Positions 1-7,839 of a stretch of 64,000 bases of DNA are shown here, in pieces. The position numbers were made by a program, and so were the translations under genes. Under the pieces are notes generated by a model, which saw only the letters and a program-made list of their open reading frames with translations, searched no databases and was not told where the DNA came from. This DNA is from Verrucomicrobiota bacterium (GTDB lineage Bacteria > Verrucomicrobiota > Verrucomicrobiia > Verrucomicrobiales > Akkermansiaceae), in assembly GCA_004293285.1 (NCBI GenBank), contig RDYF01000049.1, positions 1-64,000 on the forward strand, given 5' to 3'. Position 1 is the stretch's first letter; each line of letters starts with the position of its first letter.

Positions 1-1
1 T

Positions 2-598
2 TTTGGCATCGGTAGTGCCGACATCGACAACGCCGAGTTTGTCCGCGGTTTTGCTGCGGCGATGGCTGGCAAGGAGCTGGAAGTTTCCGAGAAAGACATC
101 CAAGCCGCGATGATGGCGTTGCAGTCGACGATGGAAAAGCGCGAGAAAGATTTGGCTGCCAAGAACTTGGAAGCGGGCAAAAAGTTTCTCGAAGAAAATG
201 GCAAGCGCAAGGAAGTCACCACGACCAAGAGCGGCTTGCAGTATGAAGTGCTCGCCAAAGGTGGCGACAAGAAATACGAAGCTCCCAAAGATGGCAAGGA
301 AGACAGCAAGCAGTTTTTGGTGAACTATCGCGGCACGTTGATCGACGGCACGGAGCCTGAAGGTCAGCCTGTTCCTATGACTCTGCAAGTGATTCCTGGC
401 TTCAAAGAAGCGATCACCACCATGCCTGTTGGTGCCAAGTGGAAGCTCTTTATCCCTGCTGCTTTGGCTTACGGCGAACAGCGCGGTAGCGCTCAGCTCG
501 GACCGAACAGCACTCTGATTTTCGAATTGGAATTGGTCGGCATCGAAGACGCTCCACAACAACCAAGCGGTTTCCCGATGCCTGCTCCTGGCCAGTAA
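2..598 (+). CDS. FKBP-type peptidyl-prolyl cis-trans isomerase (5' end outside window)
   Basis: The frame is open from base 2, so the gene begins upstream of the window. About 40 residues of an alpha-helical N-terminal region (D-N-A-E-F-V-R-G-F, then a charged helix near residues 20-75) precede an FKBP domain that holds VNYRGTLIDG, then VIPGFKEAITTMPVGAKW, LAYGEQ and the closing LIFELELVGIE strand. This is the FkpA/Mip layout: a dimerising N-terminal domain plus a C-terminal catalytic FKBP domain, normally periplasmic or outer-membrane bound. The signal peptide would lie in the missing part. Family knowledge gives the role as proline isomerisation and chaperoning of exported proteins. A strong terminator follows directly, so it ends its transcription unit. 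Confidence 0.9.
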   Translation, partial: FGIGSADIDNAEFVRGFAAAMAGKELEVSEKDIQAAMMALQSTMEKREKDLAAKNLEAGKKFLEENGKRKEVTTTKSGLQYEVLAKGGDKKYEAPKDGKEDSKQFLVNYRGTLIDGTEPEGQPVPMTLQVIPGFKEAITTMPVGAKWKLFIPAALAYGEQRGSAQLGPNSTLIFELELVGIEDAPQQPSGFPMPAPGQ

Positions 599-620
599 GC
601 GGAAAAGAATTTTTGTAGAA

Positions 621-656
621 AACCCTCTGCGTCGGCTGATGCGGAGGGTTTTTTGT
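621..656 (+). terminator. Rho-independent terminator after the FKBP gene
   Basis: A hairpin with arms AACCCTC and GAGGGTT, extended inward by TGC/GCG-type pairs around a GGCT loop, is followed by a run of six T. It sits 22 bases after the FKBP stop codon and also lies just past the stop of the convergent beta-helix gene. Confidence 0.85.
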
Positions 657-658
657 GC

Positions 659-2976
659 TTAGGGCGTGTCAATCCATGCCTTGCGCCAAGGGTCGGGATA
701 AAGTCCGATGTCGGCGGTCGGAATCGCACGCATGCCGAGTCGATCGAATGTTTCTGGCGCGATCTGGCGGTTCATTTCCTGATCTTTCACGAAGCCCGGA
801 TCTTCCCCAAGTATGGTGCTGCCAACGCGGTCGTAGGCTTCGGGCGACCAAGCAATTTCTTGGCCACAGCGCAGAATCGCATTGCGCCAGAGGTAGTTCA
901 CATTCGGGGTCTCATCCATTTTCGCGAGAGCGGGATAGCGATTCCGATAGAGGTCGTTGAGGATGAATTCCTTGGGAAGATCGGTGCCGCGATGTCTTTC
1001 CCATGACGGATTCCAGTTGCCATAACCACCATGTCTTTGCCGCAGTTCATCTGTACGCCGCCAAATCCTCGACCTGCGCGCAGAAACACATTGCTGTAGA
1101 CCGTCATGCCGCTGATGATGTCATCGAAGCGAATGCCTCCTTGACCTGCGTGCTGCTTCGCGCCATCGCCGATGTCGATGAAAGCATTGTAGCGAAATAC
1201 GATACCGCGATAGCTGGGGCTGGTGTAGATATCGACAGCTCCTTGGTCATCCGATTCCAGCACCACGCGGCGGAATTCGTTGAATTCGACGAGATGATCA
1301 TTGCCTTCCAAGCGCATGGCACTGCTCGGCGCGTTTTCGAAATGACAGTAGGCCACGCGATTGCCCACGCCTTCTAACTGGACCGCTGGAGTGTAGGTGC
1401 GATCGATGCGGCCAAAATTCCGAATGCGCGAGTTGACGATTTGATGTAAGCCCGGGGTGAGGGTCGGTCGATCTCCTCCGATGATTTCCGTGCCACGTCG
1501 GCCTATGGTATGAATGTCACAACTGACGATGTGATTGCGGAAACCACCGTTGATTACAATGCCATTCGCTGCCATTTTTCGGACCGTGCAGCCGACAATG
1601 CGCAGGTCGCTGCTTTCGGTCATTTCCATGCCATGCATACGTCCGCCATCGAGCACAAGACCTTCGAATCGCACGTGCTGCAGATTTTTTCCGGAGATCA
1701 GCGGCGCGGGCAGTGAGGAAATCTCCATCCGTGCCGAATCGGGCGACGCGTTAGGATACCAGTAAAGCAAGCCCTGCTGCCGATCCAGATACCATTCGCC
1801 GGGTTGATCGATTTCTTCTAACAAATTAAAGGCATAGTAGATGATGCCTTCTTTGTCGGACATGCTGTAGTTGTAGCGCACCGCCGTCGTGAGAGTTTTA
1901 TTTGAGGGATCAATGCGACCGATGGGCAAAGCACAATCGGCCCAACGGTGGCGGAAGAAGCCAAAAATCCAGCCGTCGGGAGCGGTGGTCCAGCGGGCAT
2001 GGCGGTCATCGAGATAGCAAAAAATCGAGGGTTTCTGCTCGGTTCCTGGTTCGATCAGAGTTCCCGCCGAGACAAATCCTTGGTTCGGCCAGCGAGCGAG
2101 AGTCTGCGCCTGATCATTGACAAAAAACTCCGGAGTCGGCGGCGGAGTCCCTTGCGCCCAGCCGCGAATGGCCAGCTGACCGAAGTCGTTTATGCCCTGC
2201 GCCTTCAGATCGCAAAACACCACTTTTCCCCGCGCTTCCTCGGGCAAGCGCTGCAAGATGGCGGGATCCGTGACTTGCTGAAAGTTTTTCAACTCGCGCG
2301 CGCCAGATAAAATCGCCTTGCCCGGATGGGCCGATCGAATCACCAGTGGCGCTTCCGCTGTGCCGCTGAGGTTTTCGTTGAAAGACAATGAGGAGGTCAG
2401 GGGATAACGCCCAGGCGCGAGAAGGATGGTCGTGCCCGCGGCGCTGCCCACAGCGGCACGGACTTTTTCGAGCGCAGCTTCCACGGTGGAAAAGGGAGTG
2501 TTTTTCGAGCCATCGCCCGGAGCAGTAGCATCGGCTTTGACATAGATCACCTGACGAGGTGGTGCGAGCGGCGCATGATGATAGCGCTTTGCCTGCGGAT
2601 CACGCGGCGGTTTTCCTCGGGCCACGCGCTCTTGCTCCGCGAGACACTCTTTCGCCTCAAGGCGATGAACTTCCGGGTAGCTTGGCTCCGAAACAAGCGC
2701 CTGATACTGTTTTGTCGCATCCGCTGCGCGCCCCTGCACAACATAGGCGCGGGCGAGACGCAGCAGGGCGACACTGCGCATTTGAGGAGCGAAAGACGAT
2801 TGGCCAATGATCGCTTGCAAATTCTTTTCCGCACGAGCCCAATCCTTGTCGGCCCAGGCTTGATGGGTGTTGGCCCAGATATTCTCAAAGTTCAGTGGGG
2901 CTTCTTGCGCATGCATGATCGCCAGCAAGCCGAGGGAAACGATCACTGGCACACGAGAGAGAATGAGAAGTTTCAT
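659..2976 (-). CDS. Secreted right-handed parallel beta-helix protein, frame broken near 1020-1045
   Basis: An ATG at 2976 gives a signal peptide (LLILSRVPVIVSLGLLAIMHA), then a TPR-like helical stretch at about residues 25-110, a DUF1565-like start (VIYVKADATAPGDGSKNTPF) and a long beta-helix with ladder-like repeats such as VRFEGLVLDGG and GIVINGGFRNHIVSC. Such proteins usually bind or cleave polysaccharides; no catalytic site can be assigned. The first frame stops at 898, but the last 50 or so residues after GVQMNCGKD look unnatural. A different frame continues as GGYGNWNPSWERHRG and runs in good family style to a stop at 659. The junction at about 1020-1045 needs a frame change, and a few residues of the family pattern (a VENNLFVDC-type segment) seem to be absent there. 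It is either a decaying gene or a sequence error. Confidence 0.72.
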
Positions 2977-3073
2977 CAAACAAAGATACGGCGGTAGAAG
3001 GGAAGATATTTAGCTCATTTGCGAAATTGATTTAACCATTTCCGACAAACTGACTGCAGGAAAGGACGTGGGC

Positions 3074-3118
3074 AAAAAAATGGCTGAGCACGAATAACCC
3101 TCATTCGTGCCCAGCCTG
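3074..3118 (-). terminator. Rho-independent terminator of the first PEP-CTERM gene
   Basis: On the minus strand, a long stem GGCTGGGCACGAAT / ATTCGTGCTCAGCC around a GAGGGTT loop is followed by CATTTTTTTG. It lies 37 bases past the stop of the gene at 3155-3844. Its sequence is shared with the terminator of the next PEP-CTERM gene. Confidence 0.85.
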
Positions 3119-3238
3119 GTATTGCCCCAAACCCCGGGACAAAAGGATGACGCATTATGCGCGACGTCGGCGCAGCAAGGCGAGAACTCCCAAACCGCCG
3201 AGTAGAGCCGCAGAGGGCTCAGGCACGGCGTTGACAAA
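3082..3238 (-). repeat. Copy 1 of a tag-plus-terminator direct repeat
   Basis: About 156 bp here matches 4161-4316 almost base for base, apart from a few substitutions and the terminator loop. The repeat spans the last 27 or so codons of the PEP-CTERM gene (PEP motif, hydrophobic helix, Arg-rich end), the stop codon, the spacer and the terminator. The proteins upstream of the tag are not obviously similar. Confidence 0.9.
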
Positions 3239-3844
3239 ACGTACTTCGTTCATGCCGACAATGTTGCTATTGCCCGTGCCATCAGCACCGAAGTTTGTGA
3301 TACTGCTGAAGCGAACATTGGTTACCCCTGTGAGGGTTGTTCCGAGATCGATCAATTGAAAGCCACCATTGCCTTGGGTAGCGCTCAGCGTTCCCACGGA
3401 GTAATAATTTTGTCCCTCATCATCAGAATACTGGAACGTAAAGGTATTCATGCCCCTGGCTGCTGGGCCACCACTTTCGAAGTAATTCGCCAGTAGGATG
3501 CCACTAACTGTGGAAGGATCCTGCAAGGTAAACGTGAAGAAAAGACCGGTAAGGTTTCCCCCATTTCGTCTCCAACCGGTGGCATCAATATTACCAGTGA
3601 CGCTGAGTGAGGGGATGTTCGTGCTTTCGATAGTAACTCCAATGGGACTTGAAACACCGCTGCCATTGATGATGTTGCTGATATCTGGGCTACCGAAAAC
3701 TCCCGTATCATCGATGAAGCTCACGTTTGACGGTGTGATCACATCGTAGGTGACAGCATGGGATAGAGACAAAAGTCCGAATGCTGAGGCGATTGCACAA
3801 GTGAAGCTTGCGCATTGTTTTGCTGGGGAATTCTTCATTTTCAT
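3155..3844 (-). CDS. PEP-CTERM sorting-domain exported protein
   Basis: The likely start is the ATG at 3844 (MKMKNSPAKQ), because it directly precedes a signal peptide (FTCAIASAFGLLSLSHA); the open frame upstream to 3922 has no protein-like character. The mature part is beta-rich, with an F5/8- or DUF642-like feel (FTFTLQDPSTVSGILLANYF, FTFQYSDDEGQNYYSVG), consistent with an extracellular beta-sandwich. The C-terminus is a textbook PEP-CTERM tag: AVPEPSAALLGG, a short hydrophobic helix and RRRRA. By family knowledge the tag directs envelope sorting and cleavage by an exosortase system. No exosortase gene is in this window. The function of the body is unknown. Confidence 0.85.
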   Translation of the reverse strand: MKMKNSPAKQCASFTCAIASAFGLLSLSHAVTYDVITPSNVSFIDDTGVFGSPDISNIINGSGVSSPIGVTIESTNIPSLSVTGNIDATGWRRNGGNLTGLFFTFTLQDPSTVSGILLANYFESGGPAARGMNTFTFQYSDDEGQNYYSVGTLSATQGNGGFQLIDLGTTLTGVTNVRFSSITNFGADGTGNSNIVGMNEVRFVNAVPEPSAALLGGLGVLALLRRRRA

Positions 3845-4149
3845 GTGGTATGTATGATGGTTTTTTTCTAGTAGATTATCGATCAGCGAAGCGGCTTGCG
3901 GACTTGATGATCGGCGACTCATCCATCGGAAAAGGGATCAAATCAGTCAAACGTACCCCAGTGCTAGGTGACGGGCTATGTGCAAGCGCGATGACGGTGA
4001 TTCGTTTATATTGAGCTTTCCATTCTTTGCTCTGCTTCTTTGATATTCGGCTTACTATCAGTTTCTTGTTCATGAGGTTTCCTGAAAAAAACCGTCATAC
4101 AAACGAAATACGAAAAGCAATCATCTAACATTGCGGAAGAAGACAGCAA
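3845..4149. other. Non-coding stretch between the two PEP-CTERM genes
   Basis: No convincing gene was found. Short minus-strand open frames here lack any family resemblance. The stretch should hold the promoter of the gene at 3155-3844, but I see no clear -35/-10 pair, repeat or RNA structure. Confidence 0.5.
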
Positions 4150-4197
4150 GAAAAAGGTAAGGCTGAGCACGGAAAGCCCTCATTCGTGCCCAGCCTG
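4150..4197 (-). terminator. Rho-independent terminator of the second PEP-CTERM gene
   Basis: On the minus strand, a stem GGCTGGGCACG / CGTGCTCAGCC is followed by TTACCTTTTTC. It shares its outer arms with the terminator at 3074-3118; only the inner loop differs. Confidence 0.75.
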
Positions 4198-4316
4198 GCA
4201 TTGCCCCAAACCCCGGGACAAAAGGATGACGCATTACGCGCGACGTCGGCGCAGCAAGGCGAGAACTCCCAAACCGCCGAGTAGAGCCGCAGAGGGTTCA
4301 GGCACGGCCGTGACAA
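4161..4316 (-). repeat. Copy 2 of the tag-plus-terminator direct repeat
   Basis: This is the partner of 3082-3238. Identity begins inside the terminator arm and ends abruptly at the codons just before VPEPS, so the repeated unit corresponds to the sorting tag and the transcript end, not to the protein body. Confidence 0.9.
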
Positions 4317-4983
4317 AAATCGAGTTCACTTGAGTGGACTGATTCGCACTGAACGTAAAATCCAATGAAGTTGCATCAGCGGTAAATGTACCAATCACCG
4401 ATGATGCAAAACTTGGCGCGTCGACGCCATAAGTTAGCAAACCAGATGTGCTGCCACCTGCGGTGATGGTTTGATTGCGGTTTACAGGTCCAATGTAGCT
4501 GCGGTTGTCAGCAACGAGGAACTGAATCAGATACTGTTGACCCACCGTCAGATTGCTCAAGGTAAAGGTGGTGAAGTCAAACTGTCCTCCGTCCATGATG
4601 GTTGTCATGCCTGTAGTATTCCATCCCGTTGGTGAACTATCGATAAAATCATTATGGGTGGAACCGCCATCGAAACTGCCAATCAGGAAATCGTTATCAC
4701 CAGTTGCAGATTGTTGATCAGCTACCGGCCAGCTCGAAATCGTTGTTCCTGTTCCTACATAAGTGTAGCCAATAAAATTCCGCTGATAGACGCTCTTTCC
4801 GGGATCTGAGCCGCCATCGAAGGATGCGTCATAGATATCTGTCCAGTCATTGAGAGCGGTCGGAGTCTGCCAAACGACTGTTGCAGCACTGGACTCAGCG
4901 ACGAGGCCGAATGCCGATGCGAGAACACAAGCGAAGCTTGTGAATTTTTTTGATAGGGGATTGCTGATTTTCATATTTTTCAT
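4234..4983 (-). CDS. PEP-CTERM sorting-domain exported protein
   Basis: The start was set at the ATG at 4983 (MKNMKISNPL), in front of a signal peptide (FACVLASAFGLVAESSAA); the in-frame ATG at 4974 is an alternative. The body (about 220 residues) is beta-rich with segments such as TTFTLSNLTVGQQYLIQFLVAD and GTFTADATSLDFTFSANQ, resembling carbohydrate-binding or lectin-like beta sandwiches seen in PEP-CTERM proteins. The C-terminus TAVPEPSAALLGG plus helix plus RRRRA equals that of the gene at 3155-3844. It is likely an exported surface or matrix protein of unknown role. It is transcribed in the same direction as its neighbour but has its own terminator. Confidence 0.85.
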   Translation of the reverse strand: MKNMKISNPLSKKFTSFACVLASAFGLVAESSAATVVWQTPTALNDWTDIYDASFDGGSDPGKSVYQRNFIGYTYVGTGTTISSWPVADQQSATGDNDFLIGSFDGGSTHNDFIDSSPTGWNTTGMTTIMDGGQFDFTTFTLSNLTVGQQYLIQFLVADNRSYIGPVNRNQTITAGGSTSGLLTYGVDAPSFASSVIGTFTADATSLDFTFSANQSTQVNSIFVTAVPEPSAALLGGLGVLALLRRRRA

Positions 4984-5182
4984 TTGTTGGTAGTTTCTTT
5001 CCTGCGCCATCGCTGGGAAGCGAAGAGGTGCGAGGAACCATGCGCGCAGAACTTCAAACAGCGGACAAATGATCAAAATCAGTCAAAGAAACCCTGGAGG
5101 AACATGTGTTGATTTGCTCAAGCGCCGCGGGTGAGATTCACACGTTGCGCTAGAGATGATACATCACATCATTGGTTGTGTC

Positions 5183-5202
5183 GTTATTCGTTTGCGAATA
5201 AC
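5183..5202. promoter_or_regulatory. Perfect inverted repeat upstream of the AraC/XylR regulator gene
   Basis: GTTATTCGTTTGCGAATAAC is a perfect 8-bp inverted repeat around TTTG. A related TTTGCGACAA half lies about 15 bases downstream. It sits 180-200 bases before the regulator start at 5379 and about 200 bases before the minus-strand start at 4983, so it may be an operator for either gene. The assignment is inference. Confidence 0.4.
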
Positions 5203-5378
5203 AATTACTCATTTGCGACAATTTCAATTTCCCGATTCCCACAATGGATCAGGAAGAGCATGCTGACCTCATGGCTTGTGGGCGTTTGCGCTTGGCGTCA
5301 TCGTGCCAGATCGATTTTTCTGTTCATCATTTCTTGTTTTTCATTGTCGATTCACGACAAGTTCTTCATGCTCGCGTC

Positions 5379-6662
5379 ATGCCGAATCAGCCGCCATCCG
5401 AGTGTGTGGACAAAAAAGAAAGCCAGCCGATGGCGGGGCGAAGGGTGATTCGGCGTCAAGTGTTGTTGTTGCTCGGATACTACAACGTTTCCTTGCATGG
5501 CGGGATCATCCGCTACGCGAAAGAGGCCGGTTGGGCGCTCGATGATAGCTACCAGCGTTCCGGCATGACACCGGTGTGGTGGAGCGGGGACGGGATTCTG
5601 AGTTTGATTACTTCGCCCAAAGATGTGCGTGCGTGGGAGAATTTCCCTGCAAAACTGCCGATGGTCGACTTGTCTAAGGGCTGGATTGCCGACTCCATGC
5701 CGGAGGAAGATCGCGTGTCGGGGCAAAAAAGGCATCGGGTGTATTATGATAATGCCAAGATCGGAGAGGCGGCGGCAGATCATTTTTTGCAGCGAGGATT
5801 TCGTCATATTGCCTACTTGAATGTGGGCAATTATTGGCACGAGACGGAGCGTATCCCTGTCATACGTGAACGGGTGCAAGCAGCGGGTGCGGCGTTTCAT
5901 GAAATCGATTTCTACCATCACTTCTTGAGAAATGCTCCGAATGCTTTGCAAAATCGTCGACGAGCCCAAGAGTGGCTGACCGAGATCATTCGGCATTTGC
6001 CCAAGCCTTTGGGGATTGTCTTGAGTTCCGACGACTGGGCGAACTGTGTGCTGCAGGCTTGCGAAGCGGCCGATGTTGCGGTGCCGGAGGAAGTGGGGGT
6101 GCTGGGCTGCGACAATGATCCTACGGTGTGCCACTGCACGCCAGTGCCGTTATCGAGCATCGATGTCAACTGGGATGCGATCGGCTACGATGCCGCAGCT
6201 TTGTTGGATCGGCTGATGAATGGGGAGAAAATTCCGATGTCGCCTGTGTTGATTCCGCCCAATGGAGTGGTGACGCGCATGAGCACCAATATCCTGGCTG
6301 TGACGGATCCTCGGATTGCCAAAGCGCTGAGCTACATCTGGGATCACTATGCGCATCCGATTGGAGCCGAAGAAGTCGCGCGTGAGGCGGGGCTGAATCG
6401 GCGCACTCTCGAAAGGGGATTTCGCAAGCATTTGAACCGCAGTGTCTGGCATGAGATCACGCGGGTAAGAGTGGAAAAAGCCAAATCCATGCTTTGGGTC
6501 ACCACTGCCAAGGCTCATGAAATCGCCGAAAAATGCGGATTTTCGGGGATTGTGGCGTTTTCTAAAGTATTCTTGCGATTCACAGGCATGCGCCCGAGTG
6601 AATATCGCAAAACCAAGAATGCCGCGCATCTTTCGACACGTCGCCGGGCCGCGGAAGAGTGA
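5379..6662 (+). CDS. XylR-type transcriptional regulator (periplasmic-binding-like sensor plus AraC DNA-binding domain)
   Basis: The N-terminal part (about residues 25-310) resembles the LacI/GalR sugar-sensor fold: VLLLLGYYNVSLHGGIIRYA, then HRVYYDNAKIGEAAADHFLQRG, then LGIVLSSDDWANCVLQAC and VGVLGCDNDPTVC. The C-terminal 100 residues are an AraC helix-turn-helix pair (GLNRRTLERGFRKHL and EIAEKCGFSGIVAFSKVF, followed by FTGMRPSEYR). This is the layout of E. coli XylR, common and expanded in Verrucomicrobiota, where it usually controls sugar genes. The target here is not evident; no sugar operon is adjacent. The ATG at 5379 was chosen; 5430 (MAGRRVIRRQ) is equally possible. A transposon-end repeat follows 12 bases after the stop. 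Confidence 0.85.
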   Translation: MPNQPPSECVDKKESQPMAGRRVIRRQVLLLLGYYNVSLHGGIIRYAKEAGWALDDSYQRSGMTPVWWSGDGILSLITSPKDVRAWENFPAKLPMVDLSKGWIADSMPEEDRVSGQKRHRVYYDNAKIGEAAADHFLQRGFRHIAYLNVGNYWHETERIPVIRERVQAAGAAFHEIDFYHHFLRNAPNALQNRRRAQEWLTEIIRHLPKPLGIVLSSDDWANCVLQACEAADVAVPEEVGVLGCDNDPTVCHCTPVPLSSIDVNWDAIGYDAAALLDRLMNGEKIPMSPVLIPPNGVVTRMSTNILAVTDPRIAKALSYIWDHYAHPIGAEEVAREAGLNRRTLERGFRKHLNRSVWHEITRVRVEKAKSMLWVTTAKAHEIAEKCGFSGIVAFSKVFLRFTGMRPSEYRKTKNAAHLSTRRRAAEE

Positions 6663-6673
6663 GTGAAATCGGT

Positions 6674-6707
6674 AAAATGTTACCATGCGAGGACTGACCC
6701 CTAAGTT
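6674..6707 (+). repeat. Solo copy of the RAYT-associated end repeat
   Basis: The 34 bases beginning AAAATGTTACCATGCGAGG and ending CTGACCCCTAAGTT are identical to the two inverted copies that flank the transposase at 32374-33393. There is no transposase here. The copy begins 12 bases after the regulator stop codon, as expected for an REP-like or excised element remnant. Confidence 0.9.
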
Positions 6708-6783
6708 CTTCGAAGTTTTTCTTGTTGTGTTAGAAAGTTAATGCAAAGTTGTATCAACACCAATCAAATAGGTGTTTTAAATC

Positions 6784-6975
6784 ATGAGACATAGCAGTCG
6801 ATTCGCATGCCCCCCCCGGTCGTGTTGGAAAGCCACTTTGCTGTGTGCTTTATCGACAATATCATTCGCTTGGGGACAAGTCACCACTCCTAGATCCACT
6901 ACGGGATCAGGATTGCAGGCGCTGACGTCGGCAAGTTCTGAGACGATCATCTGGTTTCTTCTGCGGCTTATTTGA
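6784..6975 (+). CDS. Possible small exported peptide with a run of eight C in its 5' end
   Basis: The 63-codon frame MRHSSRFACPP... has a plausible signal peptide (ATLLCALSTISFAWG) followed by a Ser/Thr-rich tail and a hydrophobic end. Codons 9-12 contain eight consecutive C (6810-6817). Only this C count keeps the signal-peptide frame open; one C fewer or more runs into an early stop. No homolog is recognised. It may equally be the remnant of a longer gene, since the frame ends just before the next gene. Confidence 0.3.
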   Translation: MRHSSRFACPPRSCWKATLLCALSTISFAWGQVTTPRSTTGSGLQALTSASSETIIWFLLRLI

Positions 6976-7047
6976 TGAATTGCAAAACAAGCGATGCGTC
7001 TCGCGTTGTTTGATCTTTCTCGTCACAAAACGATATCAGAAAACATC

Positions 7048-7818
7048 ATGAACTTTTTTGCGCGATTTTGGATGGTCTTTGGCTTGGTGCTGATTGTGAC
7101 CGTGTTAACAGTTTTTTACTTGTTGTCTCAAAAAGAAGATGATCAGAAATGGGTTGTAGATACAAGAGAAGAAGAGTTTTCCTTGCCTGTGATGATGCCT
7201 GGCGAATGTGTGTCGATGGTGGAGAAATGGCTGAAGACGACGTCGGTGCAGGATTTTTCGAGAATGTCGCGCTTATTGCATATCAGTCCGCAAGAGGGCA
7301 TGCAGCAGCTTCGTCAGCATCTGCAAAGTCAGGGTCCCATTCGTCGCTGCCATTGGCTTGGCATGGATCAAACTATGTCGATTCCTGCGGAGAAAGTGAT
7401 GGTGATTTTTGAATCGGGAGATTATCGAGTTGCTTTTCTGGTATTTGAAGAGAAGCAATGGAAAGTCGATGCCGAATCTTTTCTCGGTCACCATACGCAA
7501 CCTTGGTCGGTGATTGCGAAAAAAGGCGCATGTGAAACGAACATACGCGTTTTGATCAAGCCCGATCACTACTACAATGGGGGCTTTACGGATGAAAAAC
7601 AATGGGCCTGCATGAGGATGTTTCAGCCGGACCACGAGGCCGTTTTGTATGGTTATCTGAAACGCGGTTCGCTCGAAGTGGTGGCGATCAACCAAGCCTT
7701 GGAATCGAAATCTGAAGCACCCGTGATTCTCCGGATTTCTCGCAGGCAGGACATGAACCCCAATCAATTTGAAATCAAAAGCGTGATCGAGCGCGGTTGG
7801 TTGGAAGCGAGAAAATGA
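7048..7818 (+). CDS. Membrane-anchored protein of unknown function, paralog of 24513-25649
   Basis: The start at 7048 was chosen because MNFFARFWMVFGLVLIVTVL forms an immediate transmembrane anchor; an ATG 54 bases upstream is possible. The rest (about 230 residues) is soluble and probably periplasmic. It shares a recognisable pattern with the C-terminal half of the gene at 24513-25649: here YYNGGFTDEKQWACMRM followed by VLYGYLKRGS, there YYVGEFVDESRWASYRV followed by VLFGYVIRNS, and both end with a short strand before an IKSVI / IQKIV element. The family is not one I can name. It is convergent with polA, with 21 bases between the stops. Confidence 0.7.
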   Translation: MNFFARFWMVFGLVLIVTVLTVFYLLSQKEDDQKWVVDTREEEFSLPVMMPGECVSMVEKWLKTTSVQDFSRMSRLLHISPQEGMQQLRQHLQSQGPIRRCHWLGMDQTMSIPAEKVMVIFESGDYRVAFLVFEEKQWKVDAESFLGHHTQPWSVIAKKGACETNIRVLIKPDHYYNGGFTDEKQWACMRMFQPDHEAVLYGYLKRGSLEVVAINQALESKSEAPVILRISRRQDMNPNQFEIKSVIERGWLEARK

Positions 7819-7839
7819 TGGTCTTCTTCTGCGCGATGC

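Noticed and set aside
3876-4073. A 65-codon minus-strand frame between the PEP-CTERM genes
   Set aside because: It has no signal peptide or domain and overlaps the expected promoter of the gene at 3155-3844.
5352-6134. A 260-codon minus-strand frame opposite the XylR-type regulator
   Set aside because: The plus strand encodes a clear sensor plus AraC domain; this frame is a shadow.
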